This document shows positions 44,034-53,429 of a DNA stretch of 64,000 nucleotides, in pieces. The stretch lies in NCBI RefSeq assembly GCF_963583255.1, contig NC_084814.1:23892315-23956314 (forward strand). Reading direction: 5' to 3'. The stretch comes from Pyrus communis. Its lineage: Eukaryota; Streptophyta; Magnoliopsida; Rosales; Rosaceae. A program made the position numbers and the translations under genes. The notes under the pieces were generated by a model. It saw nothing but the letters and a program-made list of their open reading frames with translations. It did not search any database and was not told the origin of the DNA. How positions within the stretch are numbered: position 1 is the first letter of the stretch; every line of letters begins with the position of its first letter.

Positions 44034-47000
44034 ATGACCCGTAGCTCACAACCTGTTCGTGAGCATATCTCCGACTTTGACGGTGATTTTGAGAGGACTT
44101 TGAGAAGGAACAAGAAATTGCAAGAGTCTAATCCTCCTAGTCCCGAACCTGAAGTAGAAGAGGAAGCCCCAGATTGGGTTAAAGAAGAAGTACCAACCAT
44201 GGCCATGGACAATCGAACCATCAAAGAGCTTTCTGCCTCGGGTTTGGCCAATGCAGCCCCTCTTTACATTCAATACCCCGAGGCTGCCCAAGGCAAGACT
44301 GATGAATTCGAGTTGAAGTCAAGCTTGTTGCACCACATTCCGAAATACCATGGGCTTTCCATGGAAGATCCCAACAAGCATCTCAAGGAGTTCGAGGTTG
44401 TTTGTTCGAGCATGACACCCATAAATGTTGATGGGAACATTCTGATGATAAAGGCTTTTCCATTCTCTCTTGTGGAAAAGGCTAAGGATTGGCTTTATGA
44501 ATTGGCACCCGGGACCGTTAGTTCTTGGGAGAGCATGAAGAGAGCGTTCTTGGAGAAGTTCTTCCCTACTTCAAAAGTCATTCTCTTAAGGAAGAAAATT
44601 AGCGGAATCCAACAAAGTCAAGGAGAATCTTTTCCGGCATATTACGAGCGTTTTAAAGCCCTTGTTGTATCATGTCCTCAACATCAAATGAAGGAGGAGC
44701 TTCTCCTTCAATACTTCTATGAGGGCCTTCTTCCCATTGAAAGGCAAATGCTCGATGCTTCGGTGGGAGGTGCATTGGTGGACAAAACACCTATGGCAGC
44801 CAAGACCCTAATTGCAAACCGTGCTCTAAATGCACAACAATATGAAGGTGTTGGGCAGAGAGACGCCCCACGGCCACATCATGTAAATGAGGTAAGTTCT
44901 ATTTCCGAATTACAATCCCAAATGGCTAACCTTACATCTATGTTGTCGCAGTTTGTGGAGGGCCCCAAAGCGCAAGGAGCTACAATCTGTGGTGTATGCT
45001 CCATTCAAGGGCATCCATCCGAGACATGCCCTCAATTAATTGAGAACGGAGGGTGGGAATCTGCCAATGCCATGGGCTATGGGAATCAAAACCAACCAAG
45101 GAACGATTCATATTCTAACACATATAATTCAGGTTGGAAAGATCACCCAAATTTCAGATGGAGAGATGCACAACAACCTACCCAACAAAGTGGATTCCGA
45201 CAACCTCCGGGTTTCTTTCCAAGGCCAATGGCACCACAACCACCTCCTCAAGCACAATCATCCCAAACCAACTCAGGTACGTCTATGAATGATGATAAAA
45301 CATATCAATTATTAACCACAATGGCGCAGGGAATGCAGAACCAAGCAAAGGAGGTGAATGAACTAAAGAAACAAATGGGACAAATGGCCGAATTTTTGGG
45401 ACAATTTCGTGAGAATGGTAAGTTACCAAGCACTACGATGGTCAATCCAAAGGGTGGCTTCGAATCTGCAAAAGCTATCACCCTAAGAAGTTTAAAAGAA
45501 GCGGGAAGCAAAGCACATGAATCTGCCCAAAACAAGGAAGATGAGCAATCCGACCCCACGGCGAGTGTAGCACCACCCAAGCCGCAACCATCTAAACCTT
45601 CCCATCTGTCCATCTCAGGTAATGTTGTCCCAAATGTTGTGATTTCGAACACTAATCTGCCCAATGTTCCTTTCCCTCGCAGATTTGCACAATCAAAGAA
45701 GGAAGAAGCCGAGAAGGACATTCTAGAGACCTTTCGGAAAGTTCAAGTCAATATCCCGCTCCTAGATGCCATAAAGCAAGTGCCCAAATACGCTAAGTTC
45801 TTGAAGGAATTATGCACTACAAGGAAGAGGGCGTCACATAAAGAGGTAGTAAGGGTAAGTGAGAACGTTTCCGCTGTTTTACAAAGAAAGTTACCACCAA
45901 AGTGCAAAGATCCAGGTAGCTTTACAATCCCTTGTATTCTTGGTCAAACTAAGTTCGAACATGCTATGTTAGACTTAGGAGCTTCAATTAACGTCATGCC
46001 ATACTCTATTTATGCTTCAATGAACCTTGGTGAATTGAAAAATGATGGTGTGATTATTCAGTTGGCCGATAGATCTAATGCCTATCCAAAGGGCGTATTG
46101 GAAGATGTCTTAGTGCAGGTGAATGATTTGATCTTTCCGGCTGATTTCTACGTCCTAGACATGGAGGATTCAGCCCATTCTACATCTTTGCCGATTCTCC
46201 TTGGTAGGCCATTCATGAAGACGGCCCGAACGAAGATTGATGTATACAAAGGCACCTTGACAATGGAATTCGATGGGGAAGTGATTGATTTTAATATTTC
46301 TGAAACTATGAGATATCCCGTTGATGACCATTCTTGTTTTTCCATTGATGTTATCGATTCTTTGGCGCAGGTATACCTTGAAGAATTGAACGAGGACGCC
46401 CTGGAAACAACCATCACTAAGGCTATAGAGCGCAAAAATGAAGGATTTGGGCCAATGCAAGGCCACGGCAAGGAGGAGGAATTCTTTGCAATGGGTTCTA
46501 GTGAAGAAATAATTGAGGTTGTGGCAGCCCTTGAGTCATTGCCACAACAATATGGTAAGGTTCCACTCTCACTTTCAAATTCAGTTTCCACTAAGATGCT
46601 ACCTTCTGTTGTTCAGGCACCATCGCTTGAACTTAAGCCGTTGCCGGACCATTTGAAGTATGTGTTTTTGGGAGAAGGCGAAACATTGCCCATCATCATT
46701 TCATCAAGTCTCACGGCAATGGAGGAGGAGAAGCTTGTGAGGGTGCTTCGAGAGCACAAAACGGCCATAGGGTGGACTTTGGCCGACATTAAAGGAATAA
46801 ACCCTACCACATGCATGCACCGTATACTTCTTGAGGAGGGGACTAAGCCATCCCGAGAGGCTCAACGCCGTCTCAACCCTCCGATGATGGAAGTGGTGAA
46901 GAAGGAAATAATCAAGCTTTTGGATTGCGGAGTGATCTACCCTATCTCCGATAGCCGTTGGGTCTCTCCAGTTCAAGTCGTTCCCAAGAAGTCCGGAGTA

Positions 47001-48563
47001 ACTGTTATCAAGAATGATGAGAATGAGCTCGTGCCTACACGCATTCAGACTGGATGGCGAGTATGTATCGATTACCGGAAGCTAAATGCCATGACTAGGA
47101 AAGATCATTTTCCTTTGCCATTCATCGACCAGATGCTCGAAAGGTTAGCCGGTCATGCTTTTTACTGTTTTCTTGATGGATACTCTGGATATAACCAAAT
47201 TGTGATAGCCCCGGATGATCAAGAGAAGACCACATTCACATGTCCCTTTGGAACATTTGCTTATCGTCACATGCCATTTGGCTTATGCAACGCACCGGCC
47301 ACTTTCCAAAGGTGTATGGTAAGTATATTTTCTGATTTTGTTGAAAATATCATTGAGGTTTTCATGGATGATTTCAGTGTATTTGGGAGTTCATTTGATA
47401 ATTGCTTGGATAATCTGACCTTAATTTTGAAACGATGTGTTGAAACTAACCTTGTCTTGAATTGGGAGAAATGTCACTTTATGGTGAAACAAGGTATAGT
47501 TTTAGGACATATTGTTTCAGAAAAAGGAATTGAAGTAGATAAATCGAAAATAGACCTTGTACGTCACTTACCCTCTCCTACTTCGGTTAGAGAGGTACGT
47601 TCGTTTCTTGGCCATGCAGGGTTCTATAGGCGTTTTATCAAGGACTTCTCCAAGATGTCCAACCCTCTTTGCCGATTGCTTCAAAAAGATGTGCCATTCA
47701 AGTTTGATGAAAAGTGTAATTCGGCATTTAACCAACTCAAGGAGAAGCTAGTCTCGGCCCCCATTATTGTACCTCCAGATTGGAGCCTTCCGTTCGAGCT
47801 CATGTGCGATGCATTCGACTATGCATTAGGAGCTGTTCTAGGACAAAGAAGAGACAAGCGGCCGCATGTCATATACTATGCCTCACGGACTCTCAATGAT
47901 GCCCAATTGAACTACTCCATGACGGAAAAAGAACTTCTAGCTGTGGTTTTTGCTTTAGATAAATTCCGTTCATATTTAATTGGTACTAAAGTAATCGTTT
48001 ATTCTGATCATGCAGCTTTGAGGTACTTGCTCACGAAAAAGGAAGCAAAGTCGAGGCTTATCCGTTGGATTCTTCTTCTTCAAGAATTTGATATTGAAAT
48101 CCGGGATAAGAAAGGAAGCGAGAATGTAGTGGCTGACCATTTAAGCCGAATGATCCACGAGGAGCATGAACATGCCGTACCTATCCCTGAAACTTTTCCC
48201 GATGAGCAGCTGCTATCCATTGAGGTAAGTGAACCATGGTATGCAGATTTAGTGAATTACTTGGTGGCTAAACAATTTCCAAATGAACTAAACAAACACC
48301 AACGTGATAAGCTTAAAAATGATGCACGTTTCTATGTTTGGGATGACCCTTATTTGTGGAAGTATTGCTCAGATCAAATTGTACGTAGATGTGTGCATGA
48401 TTCTGAATTTCACTCAATTCTAAGCTTTTGTCACACATATGCATGTGGTGGTCATTTTGGCACACAACGCACTGCCCTCAAGGTTCTAGAGTGTGGTTTT
48501 TATTGGCCGACTATATTTAGGGATGCTAGAACCTTTTGTATGTCTTGTGATCGTTGCCAATGA
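44034..48563 (+). CDS. Retrotransposon gag-protease-RT-RNase H-N-terminal integrase
   Basis: 1509 codons in one frame. Gag: AFPFSLVEKAKDWLYEL near residue 142 and a zinc knuckle CGVCSIQGHPSETC (CX2CX4HX4C) near 319-332. Protease: LDLGASINVMP near 645; the usual D(S/T)GA is DLGA as in related elements. Reverse transcriptase: YRKLNAMTRKDHFPLP near 1012 and the catalytic FMDDFSVFG near 1110. RNase H: MCDAFDYALGAVLG near 1257, KELLAVV and SDHAALRYLL. The last 45 residues hold the integrase HHCC zinc domain (HTYACGGHFG..CMSCDRCQ). The frame then stops at TGA 48561-48563, and the integrase core continues in the same frame from 48564. This product alone would lack integrase catalysis. It lies inside the element and not in the host gene. 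Confidence 0.95.
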   Translation: MTRSSQPVREHISDFDGDFERTLRRNKKLQESNPPSPEPEVEEEAPDWVKEEVPTMAMDNRTIKELSASGLANAAPLYIQYPEAAQGKTDEFELKSSLLHHIPKYHGLSMEDPNKHLKEFEVVCSSMTPINVDGNILMIKAFPFSLVEKAKDWLYELAPGTVSSWESMKRAFLEKFFPTSKVILLRKKISGIQQSQGESFPAYYERFKALVVSCPQHQMKEELLLQYFYEGLLPIERQMLDASVGGALVDKTPMAAKTLIANRALNAQQYEGVGQRDAPRPHHVNEVSSISELQSQMANLTSMLSQFVEGPKAQGATICGVCSIQGHPSETCPQLIENGGWESANAMGYGNQNQPRNDSYSNTYNSGWKDHPNFRWRDAQQPTQQSGFRQPPGFFPRPMAPQPPPQAQSSQTNSGTSMNDDKTYQLLTTMAQGMQNQAKEVNELKKQMGQMAEFLGQFRENGKLPSTTMVNPKGGFESAKAITLRSLKEAGSKAHESAQNKEDEQSDPTASVAPPKPQPSKPSHLSISGNVVPNVVISNTNLPNVPFPRRFAQSKKEEAEKDILETFRKVQVNIPLLDAIKQVPKYAKFLKELCTTRKRASHKEVVRVSENVSAVLQRKLPPKCKDPGSFTIPCILGQTKFEHAMLDLGASINVMPYSIYASMNLGELKNDGVIIQLADRSNAYPKGVLEDVLVQVNDLIFPADFYVLDMEDSAHSTSLPILLGRPFMKTARTKIDVYKGTLTMEFDGEVIDFNISETMRYPVDDHSCFSIDVIDSLAQVYLEELNEDALETTITKAIERKNEGFGPMQGHGKEEEFFAMGSSEEIIEVVAALESLPQQYGKVPLSLSNSVSTKMLPSVVQAPSLELKPLPDHLKYVFLGEGETLPIIISSSLTAMEEEKLVRVLREHKTAIGWTLADIKGINPTTCMHRILLEEGTKPSREAQRRLNPPMMEVVKKEIIKLLDCGVIYPISDSRWVSPVQVVPKKSGVTVIKNDENELVPTRIQTGWRVCIDYRKLNAMTRKDHFPLPFIDQMLERLAGHAFYCFLDGYSGYNQIVIAPDDQEKTTFTCPFGTFAYRHMPFGLCNAPATFQRCMVSIFSDFVENIIEVFMDDFSVFGSSFDNCLDNLTLILKRCVETNLVLNWEKCHFMVKQGIVLGHIVSEKGIEVDKSKIDLVRHLPSPTSVREVRSFLGHAGFYRRFIKDFSKMSNPLCRLLQKDVPFKFDEKCNSAFNQLKEKLVSAPIIVPPDWSLPFELMCDAFDYALGAVLGQRRDKRPHVIYYASRTLNDAQLNYSMTEKELLAVVFALDKFRSYLIGTKVIVYSDHAALRYLLTKKEAKSRLIRWILLLQEFDIEIRDKKGSENVVADHLSRMIHEEHEHAVPIPETFPDEQLLSIEVSEPWYADLVNYLVAKQFPNELNKHQRDKLKNDARFYVWDDPYLWKYCSDQIVRRCVHDSEFHSILSFCHTYACGGHFGTQRTALKVLECGFYWPTIFRDARTFCMSCDRCQ

Positions 48564-49535
48564 ATGGGTAACATAGGTACCAAGGACCAAATGCCGCAAA
48601 CCCCTGTCTTTAATGTTGAAATTTTTGATGTTTGGGGCATTGATTTCATGGGCCCTTTCCCTCCATCTTATGGTTTCACTTATATCTTGCTAGCCGTTGA
48701 TTATGTTTCTAAATGGGTGGAAGCAAAAGCCACCCGTACTAACGATTCTAAGGTGGTTGCAGATTTCGTGAAAACTAACATTTTTGCTAGGTTTGGAATG
48801 CCGAGAGTAATCATAAGTGATGGAGGGTCTCACTTTTGCAATCGGACCATTGAGGCGTTGCTAAGAAAGTACCATGTCAACCATAAGGTCTCCACACCTT
48901 ACCATCCTCAAACAAATGGCCAAGCCGAGGTGTCTAACCGAGAAATCAAACAAATTTTGGAGAAGACCGTTGGACCAACAAGGAGGGATTGGAGCTTACG
49001 TTTAGATGATGCACTGTGGGCATATCGTACGACGTACAAAACACCCATTGGGATGTCACCTTTTCGGCTCGTCTATGGTAAGCCATGTCATTTGCCCGTA
49101 GAGTTAGAGCACAAGGCACATTGGGCCGTGAAAACTTTCAACATGGATATAGATGCAGCGGGAGTTCATAGGAAGCTCCAATTGAATGAACTTGAGGAGA
49201 TTCGGAATGAAGCCTATGAGAATGCCCGGATGTACAAAGCCAAGACCAAAGCATTCCATGATAAAATGATTCGAACCAAGACCTTCACAGTTGGGCAGAA
49301 AGTGTTACTTTTCAACTCTCGCCTACGTTTGTTTCCGGGTAAGTTGCGTTCCAAATGGGTTGGTCCTTTTATTGTCACTAATGTTTTCCCTCATGGTGCA
49401 GTACAAATCAAAAGTTCAAGGACGCAGCAAGAATTCAAAGTGAATGGACATCGATTGAAGCCCTATTACGAGACGTTTGAGGAGCATGTCGTGGAGGAGG
49501 TACCCCTCCATGCCGTGGAACCTAGTCAATCTTAA
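48564..49535 (+). CDS. Integrase core and C-terminal domain (after in-frame TGA)
   Basis: 323 codons directly continuing the gag-pol frame after one stop. The DDE core is present: D in [11 protein letters not shown] in [10 protein letters not shown] in [10 protein letters not shown]. The Athila-like [17 protein letters not shown] segment and a GPF/Y-type end ([19 protein letters not shown]) follow. Synthesis would need readthrough of TGA or separate initiation at the ATG at 48564; no frameshift is present. It is best read as the tail of a once-continuous pol. Confidence 0.9.
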   Translation: MGNIGTKDQMPQTPVFNVEIFDVWGIDFMGPFPPSYGFTYILLAVDYVSKWVEAKATRTNDSKVVADFVKTNIFARFGMPRVIISDGGSHFCNRTIEALLRKYHVNHKVSTPYHPQTNGQAEVSNREIKQILEKTVGPTRRDWSLRLDDALWAYRTTYKTPIGMSPFRLVYGKPCHLPVELEHKAHWAVKTFNMDIDAAGVHRKLQLNELEEIRNEAYENARMYKAKTKAFHDKMIRTKTFTVGQKVLLFNSRLRLFPGKLRSKWVGPFIVTNVFPHGAVQIKSSRTQQEFKVNGHRLKPYYETFEEHVVEEVPLHAVEPSQS

Positions 49536-49798
49536 ACGGAGGTACCGTCCGGCTGCAAGACGTAAAAGAAAGCGCTACTTGGGAGGCAACCCATGCATTG
49601 AACAAAGGAAGACTTAGAAAGCACTCCAATTCCAGATTCCTAAAAACTCTTCTCTTTGTTGTTATTTCGTTTCTGCCTTGTTAGGTTGTTTAGTTGTTAT
49701 TGTTTGTTTGTTTATTAATTGTGTGAGTCTATGATTGTAACATTGAGAAAATGTTTGGTTTATTGATAGGCACTGCTAAACAAAGAAAGATGGAGCCT

Positions 49799-50464
49799 TC
49801 ACAAAGGGCGTTTACTTGAAGCCCCACTACTGGGCAAAACTCTGGAAGCAGGAGGCATAGATGCGGAAGGCATCGGAGCGGAAGGTATCGGAGCGGGAGG
49901 CATCAAAGAAGAGGCCTCAATACTTGGCCAAACGCTGGATGAGCCTGGAAAAATGTGCCTCTGGAAGTAAGCCGCAAGCCTTTGACGGTCAGTTTGACGG
50001 TCACTTTGCATCCGACCATTGGATTCTTGTAGCTCATCAAGCTTCCTCTTCATACCCGTCGAATAGTTGTTGGCAAGCACGTGCAAACTTCTATTCTCGT
50101 ACTTAAGCAGTTTGATCTCCTGCTTGAGACTTTCCACCTCTGCCATCAATGATTCCACCTGACGGGAGCGGGCAAGCAGGCGTTGGCCCATGTTGGACAC
50201 AGAACTCGCACACTGAACACTAAGTGCGAGGGATTCTTGAACGGCCAACTCATCGGACCGTCCTGACAGCAGCCTACTATCTTTTGGTGTGAGGAGGTTC
50301 CTAGCTACTATTGTAGCTGTTGTGGCGTCCTGCATCACGGAGTCTTCACCTGTGAGAAGACCGTTAGAAGATAAGAAAGAAGGGCGCCATACGTTACCTT
50401 GACGCGGTGCGCCCGTATCACTGCTAAGGCTCAATTCCAAGCTAAGGTTCGATGAGTTTGCCAT
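49799..50464 (-). CDS. Antisense coiled-coil ORF in retrotransposon, 221 aa
   Basis: An uninterrupted minus-strand frame between integrase and the 3' LTR. The start (AAAAATGGC) is in good plant context. The N-terminus is Ser/Leu-rich (MANSSNLSLELSLSSDTG). Residues ~95-155 form a clear heptad coiled coil (RSRQVESLMAEVESLKQE, then LLKYENRSLHVLA). The C-terminal ~45 residues are low-complexity Pro/Ser/Ala/Met repeats (PPAPIPSAPMPSASMPPASR). A TATA-like TTTATAGAG lies about 110 bases upstream on the minus strand (~50571-50579). Antisense extra ORFs between pol and the 3' LTR are known in some Tat/Retand-type gypsy elements. I recall similar hypothetical proteins annotated in Rosaceae genomes, unverified. 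Function unknown; it could be captured host DNA or an element-encoded regulator. Confidence 0.6.
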   Translation of the reverse strand: MANSSNLSLELSLSSDTGAPRQGNVWRPSFLSSNGLLTGEDSVMQDATTATIVARNLLTPKDSRLLSGRSDELAVQESLALSVQCASSVSNMGQRLLARSRQVESLMAEVESLKQEIKLLKYENRSLHVLANNYSTGMKRKLDELQESNGRMQSDRQTDRQRLAAYFQRHIFPGSSSVWPSIEASSLMPPAPIPSAPMPSASMPPASRVLPSSGASSKRPL

Positions 50465-50499
50465 TTTTCAAAAGTGTTCAAAGAGAAGGGATGGAGTTA

Positions 50500-51560
50500 A
50501 ATTTCAAAGGGCCGGAGTCGATTTTCAAGAATGGGAATTCTTCAGAGTGTGTTTGTTGTGGTGATCGATAGCTCTATAAAAAGCCAAGGCGACGCGTCCA
50601 CCGATTCAAGAACCCAGAATTTCCGGCGTAATTTAGGCGACGCTCGGCTTTTCAGAAGGCGCGTTCAACTTTGTCAAAAGATTTCTTCTTTTCAGACAAC
50701 ACGTGGAGGCCATCATCGCAACTACACATCTTTTGCCGACAAGCGCAAAGTTCGGCGACGCTTTCTCTGCTTTTCAGAAAACGCGTGCAGCTTTGTCAAA
50801 AGGAGCCGCATCCGCACTACTACGTGTCGTTCAGAAAGCAAAGGGGCGTCGTTCAGAAATCGAAAGGGCGCCTGCTCAGAAATCGAAGAGACATTTGTCG
50901 ACAAGGGTAAAAGAATAGTACCACCACTTGATATTATCTCTATATATGTCGACCTTCGTCTTTTATGGCAAGGCAAACCTGAAGAAAATGCCCAACTCTT
51001 CCGCACCTCTGAGGGCGCTCTCCCAGCAACGCCTTTTGAAATACTCAATTTTTTCTCCCCAAAAGAAGATACCAGAAACCTGGAGTACAAATAAGGCAGA
51101 AGGAAACGGTCGATCGAAGCATGTAGAGACAACCACAACAAATACATGTGCTGCTTCATTCGCCATCTCTTCAAAAGCAAAGGTATCTCATATCATCAAG
51201 GTCTAAAGCAAAAGTATCTCATATCATGCTCTTTCCCTGTCCTTTTCTTTGTCCTTGTTCTTACTCGTATGGCAAAGTGAAAGAAGCAATCAGCCGGCAC
51301 TTGGAGTCAGTCTTCCGATCTAGAGCCAACTGCCTGGAATCTATTCCTGATTGCTTACCTAGCGTTGCTCTCGAGTAGTCATCTTCAACGGTTGATACAC
51401 TTCCAGAGAAGGGACCACTCCTGCACAGATTGAACAAAGAAACAGATAAAAGGGATAAGCTCAGACCTTCGGGGGAGACCAAAAGAAGCCTGCTGCCCAG
51501 TTCAAGAGTAGCACAAAGGAAAATCAACGATGGGAGCAGCGCAGTTCAAGAGTAAACCTG
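50500..51560. other. GC-richer block with short repeats in element 3' region
   Basis: Recurrent phrases CTTTTCAGAA.GCG, CTTTGTCAAAAG, CGTTCAGAAA and CAGAAATCGAA occur between 50650 and 50890, along with a G-box CACGTG at 50701-50706 and ACGTG near 50822. Base composition differs from the AT-rich flanks. Overlapping open frames on both strands (e.g. 50531-51094 plus) lack recognisable domains. It may be the promoter region of the antisense ORF. Confidence 0.4.
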
Positions 51561-53429
51561 TGGAATCACAAAGATCAAAGCCTCAATGCAATTACCAAGG
51601 AGAAGATGGAATTTACACTCCATAACCAGATTTGCGTCCCTAAACTCTTCTCTTTGTTAATTACATTCTGCCATGTTTAGTATGTTTAAATTGCTTTTTG
51701 TGTGTTTACTTATGTTTTGTGTGAATCTATGCTTAAAACATTGAGGACAATGTTTGATTTAAGTGTGGGGGGTAACTAAGTATATTTAATGCAAATTCGT
51801 GGGAATTTATCACCCATAACTTCAAATGTTGTTCCTTGCTGTTTTAAGGTGTTTTTTTAAGTTGTTTTAGAGTGTTTTAGTATGTTTTGTTTTTATAACT
51901 CCGAAAATCACATAAAAATTTGAAAAACATGTTTTAAAAAGCCTAAAAAGAGTGTTTTGAGTCGTTTTTGTGTGTTTGTGTCTTAGGGTACCTTCCAACA
52001 CAATGATAAGGATTTGGTTTGTAATTGCATGACGGTTAAAAAGAGTTATAAACATAGAGAAAAGTTTGATTTACTCTTGGTATATGCTTGGATATGGTTA
52101 TAATGTATGACTTCACATGCAATCATAAAAGAAAAATTCGTTTTTGTAACATGCTTGAAGGAAGGAACTCAAACAAACGCTACAACCTTGTGAGACTTGA
52201 GCCTAAATGTTCCTTGGAGAGTTATATTCTGTGATTTCTTGTTTTCTAAAGTCGTTGCATGATCTCATCATTCTTTGCTTGGTTGCTATTTGGAATGCAT
52301 TTCATTATAGTTCCAAATACTAGAACTCATGCCCAATTCATTCAAAGCATGATATTGTTTGCATAACATACAATAAGATGAAGTTGTTAGTCAAGCCAAA
52401 GCCAAAAAGCCTATCCCTTTTCATATTTCTTATTTGTTGTAAGTTTTAACCCTTTTGAGCCTTTTCAAGCTTATTTTCTTTGTTAACCCCTTGTTCTTAA
52501 AGAATAGTGAAGCATGACTTAGAAGGAACTCCTTTTGATCAATATATTACAGAAAATAAGTGTGGGGGAAGATAATAGGGCACGGCCAAAGAATGAAATA
52601 AAGAAAAAAAAAATTGTTGAAAAGAAAAAAAAAAAAAAAAAAAAAAAAAGAGTTGAAAAATAAGTGAGAATGATCTCACAAGCATTGGTTATTGAAGGAA
52701 GGGTCCAAAAGAGTGAGTTTGACCCTAGTTGTTGCATGAATCTTCCCTTATGTTTAAAAGTTGATTTCTGCCATTAAAAGTGAGTTGAAGTGTCAATTTC
52801 ATTACTTCGCTTCCTATTACTTTAAGAACCTTTGTTTTACTTTACCTTTCTTTGTTAAACCATTACCCTTAGCCCCGTTACAACCCTCAACTTCTATCTT
52901 GATGTTATGTATTCAATATGTGGAGTTTGAATTTGGTATGAGTATATGGAATCACTGGTTCTCGTTCTAAGTAGTAGCTTTCCATTCATGAGATCATATT
53001 CATGTCATTATCGTAAATCCAGAAAATGCTTTCTTTGTTATAACATATGTGAGATACTAGTCTTTCATGTTTACATCATTCTCTCACATATAATTAGTGT
53101 AGGGTGTGTAGTCAGAAAATCTGTGTGAAAATAGAGTGCATTCTAGTAAGAAATTGAGGAAATTCTCTAAGGCATGTTACTACATTCGAAATGTGTTTTA
53201 AATGCTTAATTGTGAACTAGTATGTGGTGACTATGATTAAGAATGTATTTAAGTGTAAAGATGGCTAAAATCTGTGGGAATAATGATTTTTAACTTGTCA
53301 TGTGCATTGGAAATCCGTAAGACGATTGTTGGAAGGTGTAGGTGGTGTTTTGTTCGTTTTGTCTAGTTTCGTGTTCTTTTGTTGTTTTGTTTTGCTCGAG
53401 GACTAGCAAAAAATAAGTGTGGGGGTATT
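51561..53429 (+). other. Retrotransposon 3' untranslated region and polypurine tract
   Basis: AT-rich and non-coding, with repeated AAGTGTGGGGG phrases at about 51760 and 52559 and the functional-position purine tract AAGTGTGGGGGTATT at 53415-53429, directly before the 3' LTR. A poly-A-rich stretch is at 52603-52650. Confidence 0.75.

Noticed and set aside
50531..51094. Sense 187-codon ORF as an env-like gene of the retrotransposon
   Set aside because: No signal peptide, membrane segment or recognisable domain; its composition follows the repeated motifs, and other frames are equally open there.
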